Assembly: GCF_048773025.1 (NCBI RefSeq)
Contig: NC_133559.1
Coordinates: 11,500,501 to 11,564,500, forward strand
Length of the DNA stretch: 64,000 nt
Direction of reading: 5' to 3'
Source of the DNA: Camelus bactrianus
Lineage: Eukaryota; Chordata; Mammalia; Artiodactyla; Camelidae
Part shown: piece by piece, positions 33,512-46,490 of the stretch
Layout: each line of letters opens with the position of its first letter
Position numbering within the stretch: the stretch's first letter is position 1
Translations under genes and position numbers: made by a program
The notes under the pieces: model-generated
What the model was told of the DNA's origin: nothing
Database searches by the model: none
Seen by the model: only the letters and a program-made list of their open reading frames with translations

Positions 33512-34025
33512 GTGAATTTGCTCTTTAATCTTATGGGTCCCTGCCCTCAGCCCCATACATATACACCTAACACTCAACCATCCTCCCCACAACACTACCC
33601 AGTGCTGTGCTGGAGCCAGCAAATACCAACTCATGAGAGGCAATTGTTACATTTTCAGGAATCTTGTGAGCTGGTTGGTTGATAAACATTACCATTATTA
33701 AAAAGTGAATTATATAAACTTACAATTAAATAAATTATATTAAAATTAAGGGAATAAAAACTTAAAACTCATTACTTCTTAATTACTTTACACTTTACTA
33801 TTATCTCTGCTCTTGAAGACATTTATATCTGTTGTATCTCTGTGGTGGAAATAAAATACCAGGTCATATGTGCTGCTACACTTCTCTTCCCAGTTCTGCA
33901 TTCAGTGTCATGTTGGTAGCTTGAAATAAGCCAGGGTGGAAGTACATATATCATGAAAGTTGGAAAATAATATAAATCAGAGCTCTGATTTATTGTTTTA
34001 CTGATTGTCTAGAAAGTGATAGAGA

Positions 34026-34214
34026 GGAATAGATAAACAAGATTATATTGTATAGCACAGGGAAATATATACAAGATCTTATGGTAGCTCACAGAGAAAA
34101 AAATGTGACAATGAATACATACATGTTCATGTATAACTGAAAAATTGTGCTCTACACTGGAATTTGACACAACATTGTAAAATGATTATAAATCAATAAA
34201 AAAAAGTTAAAAAA
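34026..34214 (+). mobile_element. 5'-truncated L1 3' end
   Basis: About 190 bp including TATAGCACAGGGAAATATAT, TTCATGTATAACTGAAAAAT and GACACAACATTGTAAAATG, ending AATCAATAAAAAAA. Perfect 15-bp duplications AGAAAGTGATAGAGA lie at 34011-34025 and 34215-34229. A relatively young insertion, since the duplication is still identical. Confidence 0.92.
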
Positions 34215-34429
34215 AGAAAGTGATAGAGAAAATGGTGGTGATGCATATTAAACTTAAAAATGTGTCATGACTGTAGGTTTACATCACAAAGTTTACTTTA
34301 AAAAATGAGGAAATAGGTTTCCAGTACTCAAAAACTATCATCTTATTCAGCAAAAATTCACTAGTGTCACTGACGAGAAAGTGAGGTTGTAATATACATC
34401 TTTGATGTTTCACATTTATTTAACTTTAA

Positions 34430-36620
34430 AAAAAATTGACCACAAGAAGGGAATGGAGTAACATATTTAAAGTGTTGAGGAAAAAAAAACTAACCTATGA
34501 TTCTGTATCCTGTGAAATTATCATGCAAAATTGAAGGAGAAATAAAAACTTTCTCAGGCAAACAAACATGGAAGAAATTTGTTGTCAGTAGTTGTGACTT
34601 GCAAGAAATGTTAAAAGAAGTTCTTTAGAGAAAAGGAAAATAATAGAGGTCAGAAACTCAAATCGACATAGGAAGAGCATTAGAGAAGGAATAAGTGAAG
34701 GTAAAATATAAACTATTATTTCTCTTACTCTTAATCTAACAGATAACACATTGTTCAAAATAATAATGGCAACAATTTATTAAATTATGTGTGCCTATGC
34801 ATATATATTGTGTATATATATGCTTATATATAAGTGAAAAGAGTGACAGCAATGATACAAGGGAGAGGAGGGAGGAATTGGACTGTTTTGTTATTATTAC
34901 CCATGAAGCAGTATAGTGCTGTTTAAAAGTATGCTTGGGCTAGTTGTAAATGTATATTGCAGAATCTAGGGCAACCACTATAAATAGTTAAAAAAAAAAA
35001 AAAGAATTGTGACTGATTTGCTAAGAAAGGAGAGAAAATGGAGTCATTTAAAATGCTCAGTTAAAACCACAAAAAGCAGAAAAAGAGTGGAAGGCAGTAA
35101 GAGCAACAAAGAACAAGGGCAACAAATAGAAAATAGTAACAAATAGGGTAGATATTAATGCAATTAAATTAATAATCATTTTTAATGTCAATGGTCTAAA
35201 TGAAATAATTACAAGACAGAGATTGTCAGAGTGGATCAAATAAAACCAGACCTAACTATACGTTGTCTGCAAGAAGCCCACTTTAAAAATAAAGACATAT
35301 ATAGATTAAAAGTAAATGGGTGGAGAAAGAGAAAACATGCTTACACTAGTGAATAGAAGGCAGAAGTCGCTATATTAATTTCAGACAGAGCAGACATCAA
35401 AGTAAGGAAAATTCTCAGAGACAAAGAGGGGTGTTACCTAATGACAAAGGAGTCAATTCTCCAAGAAGACTTAACAATCCTTAACATGTACGGGCTTAAC
35501 AACAGAACTTCAAATATGTGAGGCAAAAACTGTTAGAACTGCAAAGAGAAATAGATGAATCCACTGTCTTAGTTGGAGACTTCATCACCCCTCTTTGATA
35601 ACATTACTTATCAAAATGTGTGGGATACAGTAAAAGTAGGGCTTAGAGGGAAATTTATAGCATTAAATTCATATATTAGAAAAGAAAGAACTAAAATCAA
35701 TAATCTAAGCTTCTACTTTATAAAACTAGAAAAAGAAGAGCTAATTAAGTCCAAAATAAGCAGAGGAAAAGACAGAACGAAATTAGAGCCGAAAGAAAGA
35801 AACCGAAAACAGGAAATCAATAGAGAAAAATCAATGAAACCAAAACTGGTTCTTTGAAAAGATCAGCAAAATTGATGACCCTCTAGCCATGCTAAATAAG
35901 AAAAAAAGGACATAAATTACTAGTGTTAGAAATGAAAGAGGGAATATCACTACCAACTGCAGAAACATTAAAAGGCTAATAAAGAAATACTATGAACATC
36001 TCTATGCCCACAAATTTAATAACCTAGATGAAATGGACCAATTCCTTGATAGACACAATCTACCAAAACTCATACAAAATAAAACAGACAATCAGAACAG
36101 GGCTACATCTATTAAATTGAGTTAATAATTAATAACCTTCCAAAGCAGAAGCATCAGTTCCAGATGGGCTTACTGGTGAATTCTACTAAACATTTAAGGA
36201 AGAAATCATACTAATTCTCTACAATCTCTTTCAGAAGATAGAAGTAGAGGGAACTCTTTCTACCTCACTCTTTTCCATCTTCTAACTCACTTTAATACCA
36301 AAAACAGACAAAGACATTATGAGGAAAAAAAAGAAAACCCCACAGACCAATAACTCTCATGAACATAGATGCAGAAATCCTCAACAAAATATTAGCAAAC
36401 CAAATCCAACAATGTACAGAAAGAATTATACACTACAACCAAGTGGGATTTATCCCAGATGAGTAAGGCTGGTTTAACATTCGAAAATCAATTAATTCTT
36501 CATACCGACAGGCTAAGGAAGAATCACACGGTCATTTTAATAGTCGCAGAAAAAAACACTTGACAAAATTGAACGCTTTCATGATAAAAACTCTTAACCA
36601 CCCAGAAATACAGGGGATCT
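34430..36620 (+). mobile_element. L1 relic: ORF2 endonuclease and reverse-transcriptase region
   Basis: From 34430 the L1 text CCTGTGAAATTATCATGC and GAAATGTTAAAAGAAGTTC appears. Then come the ORF2 endonuclease blocks (GTCAATGGTCTAAATG, TTAGTTGGAGACTTCATCACC) and the middle of ORF2, where a short frame (35573-35857) reads RGKFIALNSYIRKER. RT-region blocks follow (CTCAACAAAATATTAGC, AGTGGGATTTATCCCAGATG). Sequence stops near 36620, so the 3' third is missing. Many stops and frameshifts; not functional. Confidence 0.85.
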
Positions 36621-36654
36621 CCTCAACTTGATAAAGAATATCCACAAAAGCCTA

Positions 36655-36712
36655 CAGTGAAGCCATCCGGTTTGTGGTAATTTGTTACAGCAGCCGCAGG
36701 AAAGTAATACAG
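36655..36712 (+). repeat. short LTR-end-like fossil
   Basis: GTTTGTGGTAATTTGTTACAG followed by CAGCCGCAGG and AAGTAATACAG resembles the end of an MLT1/MST-type LTR. Only about 55 bp, so weak. Confidence 0.35.
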
Positions 36713-37079
36713 GACCTGAAGGGCAAGGAGACTAACCTGAGGTTTGAGATTATTGTGCCTGGCACACCAAGCTGCTTTGTCAGCTATACAGAGCAAACTT
36801 TGACCAACCGACAGCAAAGATACACAAGTGACAATGCCTTGTATTTACAAAGCCATTTTCAAAAGCCTTTGCATTCACCATCTTATTTGATTTTTACAAC
36901 AGCCCTATGAAGGAGGCAATGCTGGTGGTGGTGTAAGGCAGGGCCTGGACCAAACGTGGGAACCTTGTCTCTGGGTCAAAACTCTTTCTTTTTCCCTGAG
37001 TGTACTCATTATTCCCATGAATATTCGAGAGGGTAGGAGGAGGGAAATTCCCCTAGCTGAACTCCCTAGATGCTTGGGG

Positions 37080-37265
37080 CCTCCACATACATCATTCCAT
37101 TAATTTTTGTGACAGTAAAAAGCAGGCATAATTATCACTATTTTATAGATTGAGGTACAGAGCTGCTAAATAACTTGTCCAATGGCTCAGACTGAAACAA
37201 TGGAAGGATTGGCTTCAATCCTAGTCTGGCTCCAGAGTCTGTGTTCTATCCCCTCACCACGGCAC
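37080..37265 (-). repeat. MIR relic
   Basis: ATTATCACTATTTTATAGAT, GAGGTACAGAGCTGCTAAAT and CTGGCTCCAGAGTCTGTGTT follow reverse MIR. Confidence 0.75.
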
Positions 37266-39654
37266 TTCCATCACACTGAGCAAGAACCTTAACCGGCCTT
37301 CAAGCTTGTGTTGGTCAACAGCCCATTATCCGTGAAACATTCCATCAGGCACAGAGCGGGGCGTAGGCAACAGGAGCATCCTGGGAAAGCAGCATTTCCT
37401 GCCTCATACCTCCATCACCTGTAACAAAGCACCACTTCCTTCCCTTTGGCTACGTGAAGCCCCACCCTGAGAGTGAGGAGGACCATCTGTCTGTGGAAAA
37501 CAACCCAGTCTCAGGTGGCCTGCACAATGAGGTCATCCCTAGTCCTAAACAGGAGCGTGCAATCCCCCTGAGACGAGTTACTCTCAATTCTGACACTTTA
37601 AGGCTAGAGGTGGCAAAGTGAAATGGATCTGGGCTGCCCCTGAGCATCTGGGCCTCCCAGTTAACGACCTTTCTCATCCTGGCCTCTGATCAGAGGTCCC
37701 TACAAGACAAGCCAGCCCCACAAGGAAGGGTCTCTGAAAAGCAGTCCAAACCACCTGGTCACTTGGAGCCCATGATGAGTACATTTATCTGGATAAGTTA
37801 AAAAAAAAAAAAAAAAAGCCCAAAAAACAAAAACCCCACGAAAACAAAATGAAAGTACAAAATTCCCCCAAACTCTGAAACGTCTCCTAGGAGACCTGAC
37901 TGCAGAGTCTAAAACTGGCCTGGGGAAAGCACTGGGAAAAACACCCTGGGGTCAGCCCTGCTGGGTAAGATGAGGAAGCCCACGGAGACAGGTATCTGAT
38001 ACGGAGGCTGAGCTGACCAGTGTACCAAACAGCCCTGCTGTGGGCTAGGATTGTAAGGGTTGACGGGAGGCGGGGGAGAAAATGAGACTATGAGGTGGCT
38101 CTAGCTCAGAACCAGACCCAGACCCAGATTTTATCCAACATCTTTACCCTGAATGTTCAGAAAGTTACCTTCCTGAGCAAATACCCATGCCAGGCTCAAG
38201 GAGGGGACCTGGGGACATGGCCCAGAATGGCCTGCAATGGTGCCCACTGGCAGTGCCTTCTGGCTCTTAACAGATCTGTGGTACTCAGATTGCCCACTCC
38301 AAGGCCTTTACCAGGTTTCCGACATCACTGCCTCTTCCAGGTTCAGATCGGTTCAGAGCACTGAAGTCTGCAAGTTGAGGAGAGAGATTCACGGGCATCT
38401 GTAATCTGAGGATTTCCTCCCCAAACACTTGTCACTTCCACTGATGCTCCTGCCAGACCCCACACCCACTGTGTGGGGATCTCTCCTTCTCTGGGACCTT
38501 CCTGAACTTCTTATGTCCCCGAAGACCCCACAGCTCCTTGAGAAGCATTCTTGGTATGGCTGGGGGTATATTATAATATCCCCAAATTACCCTGCATGGC
38601 AGCCACGTAGTTTGCCAGCCTGCTTTCTACTCGCATAAGCTGCTAGAGAGAGGGAAACGCCTGCGCCATTCCACTCCTAGGAAGCAACAGGCTTTCGGAA
38701 CCAGTAACAGTGGCTGTTGAGTCACCAGCCTCAGACCTTTTCTCTGCACCCAAAACTCCTCCCATAACTCTGATCTACCTTCTTAGGCAAGAGTGGTCAA
38801 TTTGACAGTAATTTGCAAAGTACCCTAGAAACCCTGAGTAACCACTGTCAGCCTTGTTCTTCCCACCATACAAAGCTCAAACTAAGGCCTCCTCTTCAGT
38901 AGTTCTAGAAGGCTCTTTGGCATTTCCACTGAACATTCTTCCTCCAAAAGCTGGTGAGGAGCAGAATTCTCCTTTCCCTCTGGATAATTCCCATCCCTAA
39001 CCAACAGTGGCTTCCCTGAGATAGAGGCAGTTGGGGAATGAACACTGCATGCTCCATGAGGTCATTCAGTGATCCTCTGAGATGCTCATGGGTCATGTAT
39101 GCAGCCCAGAACAGGGATGCTTGAGAGCGACTCAGAGTGAGTCCAGGGAGGAGACAGAAGCTTGGATACTTGAGCAATTTGGAAAACCGAACTATAGACT
39201 AGAATGCTTCAGTGAAGAACTCTAGCTGGGAGCACTGGAGAGAGGGATAAATCATGGGGATAGCCCCAAATAAAGCTTGACAGAGGAGGTCAAATAGCTT
39301 CCTCTTCTCCATCCATGTGCCTTTCCCAACACTAACTGTGAGAAAACCATTCCACTGGGTTAAAATATAATGACTCCAACCATCCTTTAATGATGTAATC
39401 ATACAAGGACTAACACATTTAATTACCAACCACTTGGATGAATTTCTTAGATAACATATCTTGTTAAGAGCAGGATATTTAGGAAATGGGATTTTTAAAT
39501 ATTGGGGTTCTACCTCCTTTTTTAGGCTTTACAAATGCAATATAGCATTGAAGAAAATTTTAAAGGAAAGAAAATAAAATCTTCCATAGTTTTCCAATCT
39601 TGTCTCAACTGCTTTCAAGTTTGCAAATCTCCTCCACATCTTTGTTTATAAGAC

Positions 39655-39895
39655 GCTAGAGTAGACTGGTTCAGAACTCCAGCTCTCTGGTCAAAGAGAC
39701 CTGAGTTTAAGTCCTCAGTCTGTTATTTATAAATCATGTGACCTTGGGCAAGTTATTTAATCTCTCTAAGACTTTCTTTCCTCATCAGTAACATAGTTAA
39801 GATGAAACATCTCATAAGGTTTTGGGGAGAACTAAATGACATCAGTGCAAATAAGGTGTTCAGTGCAGTGTCTGGTGTATGGTGGCCGCTTTGCA
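39655..39895 (+). repeat. MIR, nearly full length
   Basis: CATGTGACCTTGGGCAAGTT, ATTTAATCTCTCTAAGACTT, AGGTTTTGGGGAGAACTAAA and GTGCAGTGTCTGGTGTATGG in MIR order. Confidence 0.85.
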
Positions 39896-41534
39896 CTTGG
39901 TGTCTGTCATTTTCATTACTTCCTAAAGATGGGCATGAGTGATTAAATGACGCACCTCATGTTGCTGCAGCTGGTGATGAATGCACAGGAAGTACTACCT
40001 GTGGTCAAGATCAAGGACAATCCTCAGAGGCCTGGGACAGAATGCTTCAAGCACCCTGGAAAGAGATGTCATTCCTGGACTTCTTTATAAGAAGCCACAG
40101 TAACTTTGCAGCATAAATTAGAGGTGAAGCACACTGTGCGCCATTAAGGACTTTCATCAATTGAGGACAGAAAGGTAGAATTTCTGCAGTCAATATTTAA
40201 AAGCCCTGTTATAATGGAATTGAAAATTCTCAGCACAGACTGTCACATTTTATAAAGAAAAATACCAGGAACAATAAAATAAAATATGGATCAGAACTGA
40301 AAATTGAAAACAGAATAAAAATATGAACTGACTCCTCAGCCACACCTGATTCAGTTTTGCAAAATCCATGTGTAGGAGGATTTGAAGTCAATGTCAAAAT
40401 CACACGGTATAGTAATTGCATTTATTGTTTATTTTAACTAACTTTGTAAAATACCCACAGGATTCTCATTTTGTAGTGTGGGTTTGGTCACCTCAATGTA
40501 TTCTTTTTGATGTATTATGAATTTTCAAGTAAAAAAGTGCCTCTTGATATTATCGTAAGTTCACATCTGATAGTTGGGCTAATTCCAAAAAATTATAGTC
40601 AATATGTGGCTACCCAGGGTGGAGACTGTGGAAGCAATACTGCTTACTGAGTAGTGGCTTAAATGAAGTCTTTTCTGACTTCAGTGGGCTACTCTTCCAT
40701 GAACATATAAATAAGTAAAATGACTGGTGTGCACACACTTTAGTGGGGTTTTTGTTTAACATAACATATAAAGATGTGTTATCATATGCATTGCTTAGGT
40801 TATGAACCAGGACTTCTTAAAGAATATTGTGTTAATTATCTTGCCTTGAAAAGAGAGCAAACGAAGATCACGAGATTGTTTACATTATTAAGTTTCTGAA
40901 GGCATTCTACGGGATAAAAGAAGTATAGACCATACCCAGAGACAGAGGTTTCCGTCTTTAGTTTTGCTATTTCTAAGCTTTGTTCTGTTAAGCAGGATAA
41001 CAGTTAAAATAGTAAGGAGCAGTTCCCATCCTAAGACATTTTTCTGGTCAGTTAAGAGGAGGCCTCTATTTCTGTTTTCTTATTTTCAAGAGGGATGGCT
41101 CATAGCTCCCTGTTCTGATGGCAAAGCCAGGATAAAGGACATTAAAATCCTGAACCTTGGTTTCATCCAGGACCCAAGTGGCTGGGATAGTAAATCCTGC
41201 TTGCTCAGAAGGCAACCTGAGACCCAGCTGCCCTTCTCAAATTTCCCTCCAGCCAGAATCTCCAGCAGGGGCTTCTACAGATGTTCCCCCTGAATCCCAG
41301 AGTGTCCACTCTTCCTCCCGGGAGGGACTGCCACATTGGAACAGAGGGCTGGGAGAAAGAACAGTCATGTTGCTTCTTATATTTCTTACTAAACTCTTTA
41401 AAGAAGAATCTGTTTGAAGAGCCTGGATTCTAAATTTGGCTTGCCCACTCAGGTGTGTTCGGTCATGGGTGTGGAAGAATCTGAGAATTCTAGAATAGAA
41501 ACAGCTTATTTTTCCCATGAGCCCTGCACCAGGT

Positions 41535-41660
41535 CTAGACCTATTATTATCCCCAATTCACAGATCAGGAAACAGAAGCTTGGAGAGTTAAATAATGTGC
41601 TTGAGGTCACACAGCCCATAAATACCAAGTATAGCACTTGAATATGAGCTCTACCACCTC
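41535..41660 (-). repeat. MIR relic
   Basis: ATTATTATCCCCAATTCACA, GCTTGGAGAGTTAAATAATG and GAGGTCACACAGCCCATAAA match reverse MIR. Confidence 0.8.
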
Positions 41661-42419
41661 CTGCCAAGGATACCTGCTTCCTAGCAAAGCCATTATCAAA
41701 GTCCTTACTGTCCAGGGGCAGGAAGGCTGCACAAGGAGAGACCAGGGGAGGAGAACAGCTATGACCCTATGCCCTCATTATCACATTCTTCCTGAGCTCT
41801 ATACCCTGTATCCACAGATATTTAAAATAGCCTTAAGTGTCTATGACCCTTGACTTCTTTAGTATTTCCTGTCCTCTTCTTAGGAACTGCCTCCACTTGA
41901 CTTTAGGCTGTCTCACTCCTTCGCCTTCTGTCTTACTCCCATCAGCCCTTTGAGCTCTCTAGCTCCCAGGCCATTTTTGGCCACTGGCCCAGGTCTGTGA
42001 TTGTTGCCTTGCTGGCTTTTTCAGCTGCCAGTCTTCTACAAAGACTCATGCTGGGCCTGCCATAAACATGGTCCCACCTGCCTTGCCCTGAATTTCACAT
42101 TGAGGCTCACAGTTTCTGAAACTTTGTCTTTTCTCAGAAGTCTATCTAGGACTTTCAGTATTTGGCCTCACTATTGCTCAGATTCTTCCCCAAAGGGTTA
42201 ATGTGTATGACAGCTTACACTCCACCCGAAATACCTGACAGTTCAAGTTTGACCTTATGCTAATGAAATTTTTTTCCAAATTGCAAAAGTATATGTAGTC
42301 AAGAGAGGATGGAATCAGAAGAAAAATGGATTTGAACTATGGAGGTTTCATCCACTACTTGTGTGACCTAGATAAGTCAGATTGTTGGTGAAATGTGGTT
42401 TTCCTACCTATAAAATAGT

Positions 42420-42870
42420 GCACTACAAGATACCTCGCATGGTGGATACTGTAATGTGCTGCTCAGATCTCCCCAGAACCAAAGCAATCATTTTCCAGTT
42501 GCTGGAAGTGTTGGTGGCTGGCAGCTCTCACCTGAGTCCCTCTTTGGTAAACTGCCCTCAGCCAATTCCTTCCCTGAGAACCAACCGCCCATACTTTACA
42601 AATGGTCAGTCAGTGAAAGCATATAAAAGTCCAGTCCCCTTGCCCCAATTTGGAGCAGCCCTTCAAGAGCACCCCAGCTCCAGAGGTCCTCATGGAGTCA
42701 GCTGAGGCCTTTGTTGTAACTGCATCCAGAGTTCAGCTCCTTCATCTGCTCAGTCCTACATCCTTCACTTCCCACAAGTGTTAATTGCACAAGCACCCCC
42801 TGGTAGGCTTCCTGCACACACACTTCCATCTCAGAATCTATTCTGGGGTCCACCTGACCTAAGATATCTC
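42420..42870 (+). mobile_element. possible ancient LTR fossil
   Basis: AGTCCTACATCCTTCACTTC, CACAAGTGTTAATTGCAC, CCATCTCAGAATCTATTCTG and CACCTGACCTAAGAT resemble the 3' part of an old ERVL-class LTR. The 5' limit is uncertain and the subfamily unassigned. Non-coding. Confidence 0.4.
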
Positions 42871-43062
42871 ATGTATTTTTTTTAGTGTCAAAACAACATA
42901 GAGTATAAAGTACAGTATTTGTTATAGCATGGACACTCAATATTTGCTACTTCCCTTTTCTTCCTCTTGTTCTGTTGTTTCATTATTCCTAAGGGTACTT
43001 GACTTGGGATTGCCTCCCACGGGAGGCAATGTCCCTCCTCCCACCTGATCAAAACTTCTTTT

Positions 43063-43204
43063 TGTGGTGGTAGTGTAGAGCTCAGTGGTGGAGTATGTGC
43101 TTAGCATGCAGGAGATCGTGGGTTCAATCCCCAGTACTTCCATTAAAAAAAATTAAAATAAATACATAAATAAACCTAATTACCTCCCTCCCCACCCCCA
43201 AGAA
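43063..43204 (+). mobile_element. camelid tRNA-Ala-derived SINE
   Basis: Head GTAGAGCTCAGTGGTGGAGT, TGCTTAGCATGCAGGAGAT, GGGTTCAATCCCCAGTACTT, tail AAACCTAATTACCTCCCTCC. A perfect 12-bp duplication AAAACTTCTTTT lies at 43051-43062 and 43205-43216. Confidence 0.93.
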
Positions 43205-44449
43205 AAAACTTCTTTTCACATACAAATAGTTAAACACATTCTTGGAAAGTCTTTCCTCCTCTTGATGGGAGCCACCAAAAGTTTTAAGTAGGTGAGTGAA
43301 TAAACATATTTCTTTTTAGAAAGATTACTTTGGCTGTAGTGTGGGAGAGATTTAGGTAAAACTAGAGGCTGGGAGATGATTAGAAGAAATAATGGTCTCC
43401 ACTAAGAAGTGGCAGTGAGATGGGGGAGTAGGACATCCACTGGAGACTTAGTTTATAGGTGGGTTTGATAGGGTTTGGCAACTGATAAGATGTGGGATGT
43501 AAAGGAGGAGGACTATATACAGAGCCCTTTAGACTTAACACTGTAGTTTCCAAGCATATAACAATGTCATTCTCTGAGATAGGAAGTGTAGGGGGTGGAG
43601 ATATCTTTCAGACAAAATGGGGAGCAAGGGCAAAGAATTTAGTTTGTTGGCTTGGGATACATCAATTTATGGTTCATGTGGATGGAGACTTCCAGGGAGT
43701 ACTTGAATATATAGAGCTGAATTTCAGAGGAGAGGTATAATTTGGAGAAAAACAACAGCAACAGCTAAAAACCTTAGAATCCACCTTTCTAACTCCCACA
43801 TCTCACCCTCAGAAAGCTAAGATTTAGAAGTTAATACCTATGAGGGACTTGCCAGAAGCCACAAATCAGTTTTTGCAAAGCCATGACCAGAAATCAGGTC
43901 TCTTGGGTCAATATATCCATCCCCTAAGTTTCATTTTGCTCTATTTATATTTAAGTTTCCTCAATCTAACAATGCCTGCCATACAGTAGCTGTTAAAAGT
44001 GTTTGTGGAGTGAACATAGTGATTACAACCATTCTTTGAGGTAGGGCTGGCCTCTCCTCTCCACATCATCACTGAAATCATGCTTCAGTGGCATCTTGGA
44101 AATCATCAGACTCAGGGAAGTCCTATTTAGCCACCAAATTTGCATTTCCTGAGGTGCCTCCTAATACTTCTTCACTTCCTCTGAGAGTCAAATCTCTGTT
44201 GTACAGGTTACAACCATGGACAGGTTTTTTGTGAAGTCCACAGACATGAATGGAAAAATTGATATGAGCAAGAAGAATAGGAAAAAAAAAAAAAGGTGTT
44301 ATTTGGGGCACAGAGATCATGTAGTCAATTCTTTCTTATTTTATATCTGGAGAAACTTAGGATAAAAAAATTTTGTTTTTATTTAGTTGAATTAAAGTCC
44401 TGAGCCTGAGAGAGAAGAGGGAGCAGAGCAGTCTGAACTAGAAGGAGGC

Positions 44450-44680
44450 AACTAATTCTTATTGAGCACTTACTATATGCCAGACCTTGTTCTGGGTGAT
44501 TTACTGAGGTTATTTTATAGAATCTTGGTGAAAAGATCATCCACTTTTTTAACATGAGGAAACTGAGACTAGAAAATTTACTTTTCCTGAAGTTCCAAAA
44601 CTGGTGGATTTGGAAATCAAACCCAAGACTGTCTGGCTCCAAAGTTTATGCTCTTCCCCTTATACCATGCAGCCTTTCAG
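44450..44680 (-). repeat. MIR, nearly full length
   Basis: TTGAGCACTTACTATATGCC, TGAGGAAACTGAGACTAGAA, ACTGTCTGGCTCCAAAGTTT and TGCTCTTCCCCTTATACCAT fit reverse MIR. Confidence 0.8.
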
Positions 44681-46254
44681 TGGCTTCCAGGGTGTGCAGT
44701 TCCAGGTCTTAAGTGTAAGAGTAGATACCAAACATGTTCATTCCATTGCTTTTTCTAGGTGCCAACAATCCCTTCAAAGTTGCCATCCTAGCAGACCCTG
44801 CAAAATTCACTGGTCTGGGGTTTGAGAGAATCCAAGAGACTCTTATGAACATAAGATAAGTAATGGGTCAAACCTGAGGGAGTGCCCCAACCCCAAGAGG
44901 GCATCAGCAAATCCCAAAGGAAGAAGAAAGTATTTTTGAACTCCAGACTCAGCTCTTCTGGTAACTTGTTACGTGGCCTTGAGCACACCACTTCCCTCTC
45001 TTGGTCTTCCAAGGTTGAAGAAAATATGGGGAAATGCAAATTTTCTGGGCTTCCCTGAAGACGATATCTGAGTCTTCTCTGTAATAATCATCTCCATCAC
45101 ATAAGGGATAGAAAGAGGTGATGTATGGGGAGGGACAAAGACTTATCCCTAAAGTGATTTGGGGGCTTTGGAGAAGCAACAATTAGTTTGAATCTTGACA
45201 TATAAGTAGGAGTTTGTTAAGCAAATGAGGAGGGGGAGGGGAGATTCCAGGAAATGCAAAAGCTTGAGCAAAGGCATTGGGTGAGTTTGGGGAACTGCAA
45301 GTAGCTCAGGAAGATTGCAGTCCTGGTGCAAGGGAGGGGCCAGGCTAGAAATTAGATAGGAGAAATCTACAGAAGCCAAGTCGTGTAGGGACTAATAGTA
45401 ACCTTGAGGCACTCTAGAGAGTCTATCCTTGAAGACTGTAATCATGAAGATGTCACAGTCACACTTGTGTTACAAAAAAGGCCCTTCTGTTCTGTTTCTG
45501 CCCTCTGCCAGAGAACAGCACAACAGAGAAAGCAGCTGCTCCTGTTGTCTGGAAGCTGAAATGGAAAGATGTTTATGAGACAGACCCTGCAGAGCCACAG
45601 CCAAACTGTAGTCCTCACCCATCTGTCTTTCATGACAGCTCTCTTCTCAACTGATCTGATGGAAAAATAAGAAAAGAACTGTTATCCACCACTTCAGGGA
45701 GCTGCAAAGTTAATTAATTGCCTCTAATTGTTTTTGACAAACACCCCCAGAGAAAAGACTTTCACATTGTGTGATTTCTCAATCAAGTCCAATAAAGACA
45801 TCCTTGCAAGTGGGATCTTTTAAGGAAACACCAGGTAGATTAAATAATGACAGTTCTCTGAGAATGAGTTTGAAGGAATTCTAAGCCTTTCTGCCCTTCT
45901 AGTGGCTGCCAGGCTGTTAGTTTTCACCATAATTGTGGGCTTTTGGTTTTAAAGCTGAAAGAGAGGCTAGAGAGAATGGAATGGAAACAGGGTAAGTTAA
46001 AATGCTGCGGAAGTCACTGTTCTTACTAGGATCCAGCCATTTTTCTCGAATAAACATTCCCTGAATTGTAAGTTTTGGGTTAATTTCTAGAATTCTGAAA
46101 ACGTTGATTCTGATGATCCCCTCTACCCCAGTTTTCTCATTGCTTTTATAGATGAGAGAATTTTTGGAGGTCCCTACTTGGCAGTTTTTGCTAACATCTA
46201 CTATTTGAAGGGAGGGTATGAAATTCTCTTTATCAGGTTAAGGGAATTCTCATC

Positions 46255-46490
46255 TACTAAATTGATTCTTTGTCATAAATTTTTTTTTTTACAATTTTTC
46301 TTAATTTGTTGAAGTACTTATATACTTTTCCCCCTTTAATTAGTCAATGTGATTAACTACCTGAATAGATAGTTAAACCATTTTTGCATTCCTGTGAGAA
46401 ACTTATGGTATATCTTATTAGGTTAATAAATTTTATTTGTTAATGTTTTATTTAGAATTTCTATTTACAAATGAGATTGGTCTATAACAC
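46255..46490 (-). mobile_element. L1 ORF2 fragment
   Basis: ACCATTTTTGCATTCCTGTG, AATAAATTTTATTTGTTAAT and GAGATTGGTCTATAACA are the complement of the L1 reverse-transcriptase region, the same region as about 36390-36490 in the opposite strand. Diverged. Confidence 0.6.

Noticed and set aside
35573-35857. 94-codon frame that looks gene-like
   Set aside because: It is a surviving piece of L1 ORF2 (RGKFIALNSYIRKER) within a decayed element, not a host gene.
43063-43140. tRNA-Ala gene candidate
   Set aside because: The promoter boxes belong to the SINE head: it has an A-rich tail and target-site duplication, and the cloverleaf is imperfect.
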